Positions 7,173 to 16,331 are shown, counted from the first letter of the stretch. The stretch is DNA of 41,103 bases from an uncultured Fusicatenibacter sp. (GCA_902493585.1 CABUPZ010000021.1:1-41103); one strand, 5' to 3'. Notes: a model not told the origin generated them from the sequence alone. Program-made: numbers and translations.

Positions 7173-9425
7173 TTATTTCTTAATCTGATTCAGCTGTGCA
7201 TTCAGAGCCAACATCTCTTCCTTGGTCATCGCGCCGCCGGCAGCTCCCATCAGGTTTAAAAGCCGGATCATCGTAAAGGAGCCCATCATGGACATCAGTC
7301 CTGCGCCGCCGTCTTTTCCGGCTGCCTCAGCTTTTTCCTTATTCTCTCCGCCCATTTTTTCCATGATCTGTTTGAACAGTCCATTGAGGAACATCGCGCC
7401 CTGCTCGGTTTTGGCGATATCCTGGATCTTATCATTCAGGGAAAGATATCCTTCCGGAGCAGTGATATCGAACCAGTTCAGCACCGCACCCTTTTCTTTC
7501 ATGCGATATGCCTCATTGAACGTATCTACTTTCCGGATCATGCTTTCGTCCTCGCATGCTCCGGCCTTCGCGTACAGTTTTGTCTCGCCTGCGTTCGGCA
7601 CCTCAAAGTAGAAGAAGTGAACGTCGCTGGTCTGTTTTCCAAGGCTCTTTCCGTTGGCAAACAGCTCAACTTCCGGCTGGTTGGAGTATACTGTAACCTT
7701 GGTCACATCCTCCACGCGGTCTACATAGCGTTTTCCGCAGATGTGTACGAACGGTTCGTCGGACAGCCATGCTTTGTATGCATAGAATGCGTCTTTCTTA
7801 TATTTGCGGTCAAAGGTAACCAGACCTTTATGGTTCTGTCCGCTCTCACCGCCCTCGTTTCTTGCATCCGCTGCAAAATCAAACATGTTCCATACATGAG
7901 TTGCCCAGATGTACGGACGGCTGTAAAGCTGCTTGATCAGTTCCTCGTGATAATATGCCTGATACTCTTCCGTGTAGTCTCCCGCTTCCGGATTGGACGC
8001 ATGCCAGTTCAGCGCCTCACATCCATACTCGCTGATACCGATCGGTTTGTTGGGGAATTCCGCATGGAATTTATCAAACCATGGTCCGTTCATGGAAACA
8101 TCTCCGCCGTACCATCCAAAATAGTGGTTATAGGAAACCACATCGGAAATCTGCACATACGGGTCGTGCATATCACACATGGATACACAGGCCATGGTTG
8201 TCAGGCGTGTCTTGTCCATCTCATGAACCATATCATTCAGGATCTTATGGTTCTCGATCAGATCCGGTGTGGAGGATCCTGTCATCGTGATCTCATTGGA
8301 CAGGCCCCATACAACGATCGACGGATGATTGTAGTTCTGTACGATCAGTTCTTTCATCTGGGAAATCGTATTCTCACGTCCGTTTGGCATGTGGTTGGAA
8401 ATATATGGGATCTCCGCCCAGATCACCAGACCTTTTTCATCACACAGATCATAGAAATACTGGTCGTGCTGATAATGTGCCAGACGGATGGTGGTTGCTC
8501 CCACTTCGCAGATCAGCTCGATATCTTCCTCATGGTGCTCCGGCAGCAATGCGTTTCCGATTCTCGGGCGGTCCTGATGACGTGCTACGCCGCGCAGCGG
8601 ATAACTCTCTCCATTCAGGAAAAATCCCTTTTCCGGATCCACATGGAAAGTTCTGCATCCGAAACGGGTGCTTACGCAGTCCAGTTCTTCTTCGCCGTCC
8701 ATCAGTTTAACTTCCATTGTATACAGATACGGATCTTTTCTTCCGTTCCAGAGATGTACGTTTTCCATCGCAAACTCTGCCACCGTCTGTCCTGCGTCCA
8801 CTGTTTTGGTCTCCGCAACGGTTCCATCCTGGTTTTTCAGCGTATAAACCAGTGTTTTTCCTGCCATGTCTCCGGAAACATAAACTTCTGTCTCCACTTT
8901 TGCATTTTTCCCGGTAATTTCCGGTGTCACTTTGATGGCCGGAGTTCCGTAGTATTCCAGCTCAAAATGTGCTTTCGGAACTGCGATCAGGCTCACCTTG
9001 CGGTACAGGCCGCCGTAGAAAGTAAAGTCCGCCTGCTGCGGATATACACGGTCATTGACTCCGTTGTCCACCGCTACAACCACCAGGTTGTCGTCTTTCA
9101 GTTCCTCTGTGATCTTTACACGCCAGGTAGAATATCCGCCGTCATGATGCGCCAGCTTTTTGCCGTTGACATAAACATCGGCAGACGCATTGGCTCCGCA
9201 GAATTCCAGATAATACTCTTCTCCTTCCGGCAGATCCATCTTCTTGAATTCCTTTGCATAATAGCAGGTGCCGCGGTAATAATCTCCGCCTCCGTCCTGT
9301 CCGTCGATTCCATTCCAGGTATGGGGCAGGTCTACCCAGACCCAACGTGTCGGCATACTCTCCGGAACCTGATCCGCTTCCTTGGAGAATGCCCATTTAC
9401 TGTTAAATGGCATAATATTTCTCAT
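7173..9425 (-). CDS. Glycoside hydrolase family 2 enzyme, probable beta-galactosidase
   Basis: A 750-aa GH2 enzyme without signal peptide. It has an N-terminal jelly-roll sugar-binding domain (about 1-150), an immunoglobulin-like domain (about 160-260) and a TIM barrel (about 265-560). The acid/base Glu is E378 in GLSNE and the nucleophile is E466 in GISEYG. The barrel tryptophan in WNMFDFA (512) also fits. Beta-galactosidase is the best guess, but beta-glucuronidase or another GH2 activity cannot be separated by eye. Residues from about 645 to 750 form an unusual Met/Gly/Lys-rich C-terminal extension beyond the Ig-like domain. The ATG at 9425 follows GGAGG; the longer in-frame start lacks one. 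It is divergent from an AraC-type regulator. Confidence 0.85.
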   Translation of the reverse strand: MRNIMPFNSKWAFSKEADQVPESMPTRWVWVDLPHTWNGIDGQDGGGDYYRGTCYYAKEFKKMDLPEGEEYYLEFCGANASADVYVNGKKLAHHDGGYSTWRVKITEELKDDNLVVVAVDNGVNDRVYPQQADFTFYGGLYRKVSLIAVPKAHFELEYYGTPAIKVTPEITGKNAKVETEVYVSGDMAGKTLVYTLKNQDGTVAETKTVDAGQTVAEFAMENVHLWNGRKDPYLYTMEVKLMDGEEELDCVSTRFGCRTFHVDPEKGFFLNGESYPLRGVARHQDRPRIGNALLPEHHEEDIELICEVGATTIRLAHYQHDQYFYDLCDEKGLVIWAEIPYISNHMPNGRENTISQMKELIVQNYNHPSIVVWGLSNEITMTGSSTPDLIENHKILNDMVHEMDKTRLTTMACVSMCDMHDPYVQISDVVSYNHYFGWYGGDVSMNGPWFDKFHAEFPNKPIGISEYGCEALNWHASNPEAGDYTEEYQAYYHEELIKQLYSRPYIWATHVWNMFDFAADARNEGGESGQNHKGLVTFDRKYKKDAFYAYKAWLSDEPFVHICGKRYVDRVEDVTKVTVYSNQPEVELFANGKSLGKQTSDVHFFYFEVPNAGETKLYAKAGACEDESMIRKVDTFNEAYRMKEKGAVLNWFDITAPEGYLSLNDKIQDIAKTEQGAMFLNGLFKQIMEKMGGENKEKAEAAGKDGGAGLMSMMGSFTMIRLLNLMGAAGGAMTKEEMLALNAQLNQIKK

Positions 9426-9497
9426 ATTCCATTTCCTCCTTATGCTCGATACTTCAAGAATATCATTTCTCACTGCTGAATGTTTGGATTTTTTTAG

Positions 9498-9525
9498 TTG
9501 AATTTATAAAATTTTTGTGTATACT
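9498..9525 (+). promoter_or_regulatory. Promoter of the AraC-type regulator gene
   Basis: TTGAAT (9498-9503), a 16-bp A/T-rich spacer and TATACT (9520-9525) lie 40 bp upstream of the start codon. Confidence 0.5.
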
Positions 9526-9565
9526 GAGATTTAATAAAATGTTTATAAGAATGGAGGTACTACAG

Positions 9566-10789
9566 ATGCAGATTTTTGCTTCTCCCAGAGAGGCCTTTCC
9601 TCTTTTCCGGCAGCTTTTATACGATGCTTTCCAAACGGATGCCTGGCTTTTTACCTGGCCCTATCAAAACTTTGAGCAGATTGACAATTCCATCCGCAAA
9701 ACGCTGTGGGGCAGTTCTCTTTACGCTCCCCTGGAACTTCTTGACCATGCAGACATCACTTCCGCCCACCACATTGTAATTTTCAAAAGCAGCCTTCGCT
9801 TCTACAACATGATCTGTCTGCTTTCCTCCGGTTCCCATTCGGATTTTATCAGTATCGGCCCGTTCCGCGACCAGGAAGTGACCGCATCTTTTCTGAGCCA
9901 GACGGCCCGCGAAAACCATCTGACCGGGGAATCCCTGTCCGTCATGCGGAAATATTACAGCACCATGCCGCTGGCCGATCCGGAATCTGTGGCCTCTTTT
10001 GCCTCACATTTTCTCAGCGCCTTTCTTTCGGATTATGACAAAATACCGCCTGTCTATTTTAATTTTTCTGAGACAGACCATAAAATTGTCCCGGATCAGG
10101 AACTGATGTTTTCCCAGACTTCCCGTTATGCGGAACAATACGCCAGAGGATACCGGGAGACCATCGACGCACTCCTTCTCGGTGATTTCGAAACCACGTC
10201 CCGTTCCCTGCGTTCCTGGCTTTCACTGACCGGGCTTCTCAAAGAAATGCATACCGGGCGGCTGCGCCGAAATCTGGCTGTACTGAATGAAATGTTTGCC
10301 TCCGCACTACTATCCTGCCCGGTACATCCCGTTTATATCCGTGAACTTGCCCATGAAATGCAGGTACAGATTGAAAATACGGAAAATTATGAAATGCTCT
10401 GCGCGCTTCCCGGTCGGATCGCAAGAAAATATTGTCTGCTGGTAAAAAACCAGTCTCATTCCGGTTATTCCGCGCTGACCCGTCATGTGATGGACTATAT
10501 CCGGATCCACCTTTCGGAGGATCTTTCTCTGTCGGTCATAGCCGGAGAGTGTCAGCGGCACCCTGCCTCACTCTCCGGCTACTTCCGGAAAGAGACTGGT
10601 ATGACCATCACTTCCTACATCCGGCAGGAGCGGATCCACCGTGCAGTCAATTATCTGAACATTTCTTCCCTGGAAATCCGCGAGATCGCGTCCCGCGTCG
10701 GCTTCCACGACCTGGGATATTTTTCCCGTGTATTCCGCCAACAGATGGGCGTTTCTCCAAGTGAGTATCGAAAAACTTTCACGTATTAG
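9566..10789 (+). CDS. AraC-family transcriptional regulator
   Basis: A 407-aa protein. The C-terminal 100 residues are a classic AraC double helix-turn-helix ending in YFSRVFRQQMGVSPSEYRK. The N-terminal 300 residues are not a cupin. They resemble the larger PocR-like or unassigned sensor regions of Clostridia, and the ligand is unknown. The start at 9566 was chosen for GGAGGT seven bases upstream; the longer ORF begins within the promoter. It is divergent from the GH2 glycosidase with 140 bp between starts, so it is probably that gene's activator. Confidence 0.85.
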   Translation: MQIFASPREAFPLFRQLLYDAFQTDAWLFTWPYQNFEQIDNSIRKTLWGSSLYAPLELLDHADITSAHHIVIFKSSLRFYNMICLLSSGSHSDFISIGPFRDQEVTASFLSQTARENHLTGESLSVMRKYYSTMPLADPESVASFASHFLSAFLSDYDKIPPVYFNFSETDHKIVPDQELMFSQTSRYAEQYARGYRETIDALLLGDFETTSRSLRSWLSLTGLLKEMHTGRLRRNLAVLNEMFASALLSCPVHPVYIRELAHEMQVQIENTENYEMLCALPGRIARKYCLLVKNQSHSGYSALTRHVMDYIRIHLSEDLSLSVIAGECQRHPASLSGYFRKETGMTITSYIRQERIHRAVNYLNISSLEIREIASRVGFHDLGYFSRVFRQQMGVSPSEYRKTFTY

Positions 10790-10834
10790 AATGTGTTTGA
10801 AAACTTGTTTCACAATTTCACCATAATTTTCCGC

Positions 10835-10840
10835 TATAAT
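10835..10840 (+). promoter_or_regulatory. Probable -10 element for the FKBP-like gene
   Basis: Consensus TATAAT 72 bp upstream of the ATG. No convincing -35 at standard spacing. Confidence 0.4.
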
Positions 10841-10911
10841 CTAAGGGTGACTGTTGGTTGTCCATACAGTTCATGAAAGAGAAATATTGATCGAAACAAG
10901 GAGAGAAACAA

Positions 10912-11481
10912 ATGAAGAAAGAAAACCGTAAAGCAGCACAGCAGCGCCGGGCGGAAGAACGCCGGAAACTGGCACGAAAGAAAAAGACCAAAAAGATCCT
11001 GACCTGGGTAATCTCTGCAGCAGTCGTCATTCTCCTGCTTCTGCTCGTCATCTTCGGAGATCAGCTTCTGTCCGGAGATGCTTCCTCCAGCAGTTCCTCA
11101 TCTTCTTCTGTCAGCGAAAGTTCCGATACCACCTCGGACAATTCTGTGTCTGACAGCTCTGCCGCAGATGCTTCTTCCGGCAGCACCGCTTATTCCACCG
11201 ACACTTCTCTGACCATCAAGGACGGGGATACTGTGAATATCGACTATATTGGCTCCATCGACGGTGTGGAGTTCGAAGGCGGAAGCACCAACGGAGCCGG
11301 AACAGATCTGACGATTGGCTCCGGTCTCTATATCGATGATTTTGAGGACCAGCTGATCGGCGCACATCCGGGAGATTCCGTAGATGTCAACGTTACTTTC
11401 CCGGACGATTATCAGCAGGAAGACCTGCAGGGCAAGGATGCACTCTTTCAGGTCACCATCAACGGAATTTATGAAAACTGA
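10912..11481 (+). CDS. Membrane-anchored FKBP-type peptidyl-prolyl isomerase-like protein
   Basis: A 189-aa protein. A highly basic cytoplasmic N-terminus (1-28) is followed by one transmembrane helix (about 29-48). A serine-rich low-complexity linker (about 57-98) with a run of nine serines comes next. The C-terminal FKBP domain (about 104-189) carries the typical phrases VNIDYIGSIDG and GAHPGDSVDV. The topology places the FKBP domain outside the cell, so a role in folding exported proteins is likely. The domain resembles the PPIase part of trigger factor. AAGGAGAGAAACAA precedes the ATG. It is a stand-alone gene with its own terminator. Confidence 0.8.
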   Translation: MKKENRKAAQQRRAEERRKLARKKKTKKILTWVISAAVVILLLLLVIFGDQLLSGDASSSSSSSSSVSESSDTTSDNSVSDSSAADASSGSTAYSTDTSLTIKDGDTVNIDYIGSIDGVEFEGGSTNGAGTDLTIGSGLYIDDFEDQLIGAHPGDSVDVNVTFPDDYQQEDLQGKDALFQVTINGIYEN

Positions 11482-11520
11482 CATACCAATAACCCCGAAA
11501 GATCTTACCGCTTAAAATCA

Positions 11521-11580
11521 AAAGAGTCCCAAAAGCCGGATCCTGTCCAAGGAATCTCAGCTTTTGGGACTCTCTTTTGT
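11521..11580. terminator. Bidirectional rho-independent terminator
   Basis: GAGTCCCAAAAGC (11524-11536) and GCTTTTGGGACTC (11560-11572) are perfect 13-bp arms followed by TCTTTTGTTTT on the plus strand and an A-rich lead that gives T-rich sequence on the minus strand. It sits between the convergent FKBP-like gene and the HD-GYP operon. Confidence 0.85.
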
Positions 11581-11591
11581 TTTCCATCTTC

Positions 11592-14111
11592 TTATTTTCT
11601 TTCGTTGGCTTCACATGCCATCTGTATCCTGCCCTCCCGCATACCACAGACAAAGACAGGCACCAGATTGGGGTCAAACTGTTTTCCCGCTTCTTCGTCC
11701 AGGATCTGCAACGCCCGTTCTTTGGGAATCACATCCTTATAAGCGCGCTTGGTGGTCATCGCGTCAAAAGAGTCAGCAATACACAAAATACGTGCAGACA
11801 GAGGAATATTTTCTCCTGCTGTTCTTCTCGGATATCCTCTTCCGTCATATCGCTCATGATGTCCGATCACCGCAGGTATTACGTAGTCCAGAGAGGGAAG
11901 ATGACGAATGATCCCAATAGACGCTTCCACATGTCCTTTGATGACCTCATACTCTTCCTCGGTGAGTTTTCCTTCTTTGTTGAGGATTGCTTCCGGGATT
12001 CCGATTTTTCCCACATCGTGCAGAAGCGCTGCCTGCCGGATGATCTCCACCATGTCTGAATTTAACTTCAGTTCTTTTGCCAGAGAAGTCGCATAATGCG
12101 CCACATTATTGGAATGGCTGAACGTATAGTGATCTTTTACATCAATGGCAGCGGTAAGCGCATATATGGTGGATTCGTACCCTTTGTAAATATTTTTGTG
12201 ATCTTTCACATCTTCCACAAGGTTTTCACGCAGTACCGTATCAAAGATCTCAATACCATTTTTGCCCGTACGCTTCACATGATTGACCGCCATATCGGCG
12301 TTTTCTAGCAGTTCCTCCACGGTTTTTGCCGCATAAGGCGCAGCGCTGATCCCCGCACTGATCGTCAGGACTTTGAGCTTATAGTCCACCGTCCGGTCCG
12401 TCATCTGAAAGATCTGTTTCTGAATGGATCTGACCAGATTCTGCGCGGAAAATACGTCATATTTCGGAAGAAGAATCGCAAATTCTTTTCCGCTGTACCG
12501 GGCCGCATAACCGCTTTCTCCAACACTGCTTTTGATAATCTGCGCGATTCCGCGAAGGGCATTGTCACCCGCCTGTGTTCCGTACAGCTGATTATACAGT
12601 TTGAAATCATCGATGTTAATGATTGCAAGAGCCAGAGAACCTTCTGCATTCTTCTCAAATTCTTCCCGGAGAATCTCAAAGAAATATTTCCGGTTCAAAA
12701 GCTTCGTCAACTCATCTGTGCGCGCCTCATAATAGGCCGATTCATAAAGATGTGCATTCTTAATGGCAATGGAAGCGCTGGAAGCAATCATCAGGGTCAT
12801 ATCCAGGTCCGATCTGCTGATCCGGTGATTTCCCGGAGGGTTGGACAGCAAAAGGATTCCCACAATATTTTTCTCATCTCTGAGACCGATGCATGCTTCG
12901 ATCCGCAGCTCCTGAAGATTTCTTTTTTCCTCTTCCCACATTGCCTTGTATTCGATCATAGACCGGAATTCCCGCATCAGAAGACCTTCATTTCGTTCCA
13001 GAATCTTCACCAGCGGGTTATCCTTCCGAATCGTAAATGACAGATCATTCAGCGGCTGATTGCTGTATCGTGCCTGATAGTCTCCCGAAGCACGATCCTG
13101 AATACAGATATAAATATTGGCAGACGCTACGGTTTCCTGAATAATGTCCACCGTGTCCGCCAGAATTTCATCCACATGCAGACTTCTGGCCACCTTACTG
13201 TTAAACCTGCGGATTTTTTCCGTATGCTGCGCTTCCTCTTTCACAAAAAGATTTCCAATGATCTTCTGCCAGAGAAATACCAGGATCCAGAAAGTGAACA
13301 GGAACAGAACTGCAAAAATCATGATGTAGTAGTCTTCCGCTTTTGGAAACCACAGCGTGATCTGCTTTGTAATGTATGGCATCAGATTATAATACAGCAG
13401 AAAAGTCAGGATCAGCCCGACACCATAACACGCGCCTTCCGATGCCAGAAGCTTCAGCTGGAACAGCCGTTTGCGGAGCAATGCATAAATCAGAAAGATT
13501 GCATTGACAATTCCAAGAAGGATATCAATGGGAAATTCATGAAATATGGGAAACACCAAAGCCAGATTTCCGGCGAACAGGCAGAGGATCCCCAGAACAA
13601 TGGGCTGAAATTGTTTCAGATACCACCGGTCTTTTCGGCAGATGCGCACGATATTGACAAAACAATGAATCACCACAATACCGGCAATTCCAAAAAGCAC
13701 TGCAACTCTCCAGGTATACTGATACACAAAGACAGTTTCACCATTTCTCTCCACCATCTCCGGCCAGCGCAGAAATGCTCCGTTTGGAATATTCAGCGCA
13801 AACAATCCCATCAGCAAAACGCCGTACAGCCAGTTGAAAAACCGGTCTTCCCTGTCTCCAAAGGCATTGACGAACAAAAAGTACGCGTAAGGCATCAGCA
13901 GCAGGCCGCCTAACGAAACATGGTACCATAAAACATAGGATGGATAGACATCCAGCCGCATGAATGCAGAACCGCCGGTCCAACAGATCATGGTGGCTAC
14001 AAGCAGAAGAAAGTATTTTACGATTTTTACTTTCTTTGCCGCCAGAAAGGTCAAAAAGATGAAACAGTAAAAAAACAAAGCGATAATAGAAATATATCCG
14101 TAATTTTGCAT
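11592..14111 (-). CDS. 7TM-GAF-GGDEF-HD-GYP signalling protein, probable c-di-GMP phosphodiesterase
   Basis: An 839-aa membrane sensor. The first 285 residues hold about nine hydrophobic segments resembling the histidine-kinase N-terminal 7TM module. A GAF-like domain (about 305-455), a GGDEF domain (about 463-625) and a C-terminal HD-GYP domain (about 645-820) follow. The cyclase signature is SGKEF (540-544) instead of GGDEF, so cyclase activity is doubtful. The HD-GYP motifs are intact: HDVGK from 698, HHERYDGRGYP at 751-761. The expected activity is hydrolysis of cyclic di-GMP (or a cyclic GMP-AMP relative). The ATG at 14111, preceded by GGAGATAAGG, lies four bases after the stop of the GH3-family gene, so it is the last gene of a tight three-gene operon and probably acts with its partners. 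Confidence 0.88.
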   Translation of the reverse strand: MQNYGYISIIALFFYCFIFLTFLAAKKVKIVKYFLLLVATMICWTGGSAFMRLDVYPSYVLWYHVSLGGLLLMPYAYFLFVNAFGDREDRFFNWLYGVLLMGLFALNIPNGAFLRWPEMVERNGETVFVYQYTWRVAVLFGIAGIVVIHCFVNIVRICRKDRWYLKQFQPIVLGILCLFAGNLALVFPIFHEFPIDILLGIVNAIFLIYALLRKRLFQLKLLASEGACYGVGLILTFLLYYNLMPYITKQITLWFPKAEDYYIMIFAVLFLFTFWILVFLWQKIIGNLFVKEEAQHTEKIRRFNSKVARSLHVDEILADTVDIIQETVASANIYICIQDRASGDYQARYSNQPLNDLSFTIRKDNPLVKILERNEGLLMREFRSMIEYKAMWEEEKRNLQELRIEACIGLRDEKNIVGILLLSNPPGNHRISRSDLDMTLMIASSASIAIKNAHLYESAYYEARTDELTKLLNRKYFFEILREEFEKNAEGSLALAIINIDDFKLYNQLYGTQAGDNALRGIAQIIKSSVGESGYAARYSGKEFAILLPKYDVFSAQNLVRSIQKQIFQMTDRTVDYKLKVLTISAGISAAPYAAKTVEELLENADMAVNHVKRTGKNGIEIFDTVLRENLVEDVKDHKNIYKGYESTIYALTAAIDVKDHYTFSHSNNVAHYATSLAKELKLNSDMVEIIRQAALLHDVGKIGIPEAILNKEGKLTEEEYEVIKGHVEASIGIIRHLPSLDYVIPAVIGHHERYDGRGYPRRTAGENIPLSARILCIADSFDAMTTKRAYKDVIPKERALQILDEEAGKQFDPNLVPVFVCGMREGRIQMACEANERK

Positions 14112-14115
14112 GACC

Positions 14116-15726
14116 TTATCTCCTCTGTTCTTTCTGTAATTCCAGTAGTTCTCTGAGTTCATAAGGGGAAGGATTCATCTTTCCGATTTCCTTTCCCTTC
14201 TTCTCTTTGTACTTCTCAAACGTTCCGCACCTTACGATCGTCACACACAAAGGATCCATTCCCAGAATTTTTTTCAGATCACGGTAATCCTGGTCAATGT
14301 ACTTAAAGTATGTGGTGAGAAGACTTTTCATAATGTCTGCCGTAACCGCATGACTGATCAGAGCTTTTTTTTCCACTTCCAGATACAGATGCAGATACGG
14401 GCGATTATTCTCATTATACTCTTTCAGTGCCGTCCAGTGTGTGATCGGCTGCCCGGAAAGGTTGATAACACTTTGAATTCCATTTTGGGAAATGCGGGTA
14501 AATCCAGCGATATCAATGATATCCGGTACCCGGTCCACATATTCGAACCGCGGGATTTTTGTATGATCCTCCTTATTCTGGAGGCCCACACAGCGATAAG
14601 TATCTCCCACACGATACCGCGCAAACGCACCGCCTTTAAACAAAGTGATGACAATCTCATACTTTTCTCCCGGCACCACCTCATCCATCAGGCAGGTCCT
14701 GGGCACATACGATGGATCCTCAAGGTTCCTGAGCATATCCTCTTCCGGAATAAACTCATAAAAACTGGTGTCAGGGAAGAAATACATCCCGTTCCTTGTC
14801 CAGGTTTCCGTGCCGGAAATCGACGGCTCCGTTCCCGCAAAAAGTTCCATGGGGCGGACCCCCCACAGGTCTTCCAGATCATCCTTATAACACCAGTTAT
14901 CGGTACCCGCTACCATAAATCCCTTCAGATGGAACAGATCTTTGGGTTTCAGCGGCCGATTCTCCTTCTTGCATTTCTGCTTCGCCCGCAGGATCCTCAG
15001 GAGCATGGAGGGCTTATACTTCAGCAGTTCGGACGGACGTATGCCTCCTTTCTGAGACATGGAAGACAGGCTCTGACTGACGGCATAAGCTACGCTGCCA
15101 AGACCGAAAAAGAACTCCAGATCTTTTTGCATCGCCATCTTGAATCCTGCCTTATTTCTTTCGCTGAAAGACATATTCACAGCATCTTTGACCGCCGGAA
15201 GGAACTGAATGCCTATTTCTTCATTCAAAGCCAGGGGGAACAGTCCCGTTGCAAACGGAAGGGGTGCAAGTCCATACAGAATTTTGTCCGTATCCGCAAT
15301 ATCAAATTTTCCTCTTTCCCTGCTGGTAGATAAGATCAGGCACGCAATGACATTATTTCGATAAACATCCAACATGCTTCTTGTGTACGGCGCCAGTTTG
15401 ATCGGGTGTCTTCCCCCTTCCCATGTGGTCTGGATCCAGATCACCGGGTTGCCCGGAAGTGTTTCCGATCTTTTCTGAAGCAGAATATCCGCATAATCCT
15501 CGTATGTAGTCAGCGGGACCATCTGTCTGAATTCTTCGATGGTTTTTGGTGTTTTTCCCTTTAAGATGGAACGGCCCAGTTCACAGTTCGACCATAGCTG
15601 TATCTGTTCCTCCATCAGTCTGCGCTGAATCTTCATATACTCTTCCATGGACAAATCCAAAAATCCGCAGTACTGATCCCAGATTTCCTGATAACGCCGC
15701 TCCTTTAGTTGTTCTGAAAGGCTCAT
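14116..15726 (-). CDS. GH3-family (auxin-responsive GH3-like) acyl-adenylating enzyme
   Basis: A 536-aa protein of the GH3 family, ANL superfamily. Plant relatives adenylate carboxylic acids and couple them to amino acids; bacterial members are mostly uncharacterised. Visible GH3 features are FAGTEPSISG (297-306, second nucleotide motif), YEFIPEED (323-330), and YRVGDTYRC (371-379, third motif). The first motif, normally SSGTS-like, reads TTWEGGRHPIK (100-110), so ATP binding may differ. The start ATG (15726) shares ATGA with the stop of the upstream methyltransferase-like gene, and AAAGGAG lies ten bases before it. Being sandwiched between a membrane methyltransferase-like protein and a c-di-GMP phosphodiesterase suggests a lipid or carboxylate modification under second-messenger control; this is inference. 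Confidence 0.8.
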   Translation of the reverse strand: MSLSEQLKERRYQEIWDQYCGFLDLSMEEYMKIQRRLMEEQIQLWSNCELGRSILKGKTPKTIEEFRQMVPLTTYEDYADILLQKRSETLPGNPVIWIQTTWEGGRHPIKLAPYTRSMLDVYRNNVIACLILSTSRERGKFDIADTDKILYGLAPLPFATGLFPLALNEEIGIQFLPAVKDAVNMSFSERNKAGFKMAMQKDLEFFFGLGSVAYAVSQSLSSMSQKGGIRPSELLKYKPSMLLRILRAKQKCKKENRPLKPKDLFHLKGFMVAGTDNWCYKDDLEDLWGVRPMELFAGTEPSISGTETWTRNGMYFFPDTSFYEFIPEEDMLRNLEDPSYVPRTCLMDEVVPGEKYEIVITLFKGGAFARYRVGDTYRCVGLQNKEDHTKIPRFEYVDRVPDIIDIAGFTRISQNGIQSVINLSGQPITHWTALKEYNENNRPYLHLYLEVEKKALISHAVTADIMKSLLTTYFKYIDQDYRDLKKILGMDPLCVTIVRCGTFEKYKEKKGKEIGKMNPSPYELRELLELQKEQRR

Positions 15727-16298
15727 GTTTTTCCGGCTCCTTTCCAGGTACTTCTGCAACGTAAAATACTTCTCTTATTGGGAAGCAGAAATGGAGTTGC
15801 TTTCTTGTATTCCTCGTAATTAGAAAATGTTTTCGGAAAGCTGTACAGATCCTGAAAGATCACATACAAAATATTCAGAACGATCATCGTCACTGCAAAC
15901 AGCATTCCTTCGCGGTCCTTCCACAGGGCGCCCAGGCACAGATAAAGTCCCGCAAACCACAAAACACCGGGATGTCGACACAGAGCGTACACTCCCTCTG
16001 TATATGCTTCCCGGTACTTACTTTCTTCTATATAAGTTGTCTCAAAAGGCAGTGCAAAAAAAAGCGTATAGACCAAAAGGCACAGAAAAAAAACTCCTCC
16101 TGCAATCAAAAAAAGATCAGAAGGTGCAGAAAAAAAGGCCTCCCTGTTTGACCAGAACAAAATCCCGGTTCCTGCAACCACAAAAACGCTCCCTATTCCG
16201 AACAACGTTCCCATCCATCCTGCAATCTTTCTGATACTGTTCACATCATAGAGAAAATAACAGAAAAACCCAAGACATCCGAAAAATAATGCCAACAT
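15723..16298 (-). CDS. Isoprenylcysteine carboxyl methyltransferase / PEMT-like membrane protein
   Basis: A 191-aa membrane protein with about five hydrophobic segments. The C-terminal half shows the SAM-binding pattern of the ICMT/phospholipid methyltransferase superfamily: YALCRHPGVLWF (near 112-123) and, 45 residues on, a YEEYKKATPFLLPN tail. The N-terminal three helices are unlike classical ICMT. The substrate is unknown; a small lipid or carboxylate is plausible given its operon partner. The ATG at 16298 has AGGA seven bases upstream; the ATG eight codons earlier has no ribosome binding site. It is the first gene of the three-gene operon, and its stop overlaps the GH3-family start. Confidence 0.65.
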   Translation of the reverse strand: MLALFFGCLGFFCYFLYDVNSIRKIAGWMGTLFGIGSVFVVAGTGILFWSNREAFFSAPSDLFLIAGGVFFLCLLVYTLFFALPFETTYIEESKYREAYTEGVYALCRHPGVLWFAGLYLCLGALWKDREGMLFAVTMIVLNILYVIFQDLYSFPKTFSNYEEYKKATPFLLPNKRSILRCRSTWKGAGKT

Positions 16299-16331
16299 GT
16301 CTGATTCCTGCCTTTCATACACTCAGCTATT

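Noticed and set aside
7067..7183. TTGACA/TAATAT-like pair and a 30-codon plus-strand frame starting at 7091
   Set aside because: The frame consists of the GH2 terminator stem and overlaps the GH2 stop codon; it looks like chance.
7617..9479. Long plus-strand open frame of 620 codons opposite the GH2 gene
   Set aside because: It mirrors the codon structure of the GH2 gene on the other strand, resembles no protein and lacks a ribosome binding site.
13176..13913. Plus-strand open frame opposite the HD-GYP sensor gene
   Set aside because: Gln/His-rich translation typical of antisense frames; the minus-strand domains are unambiguous.
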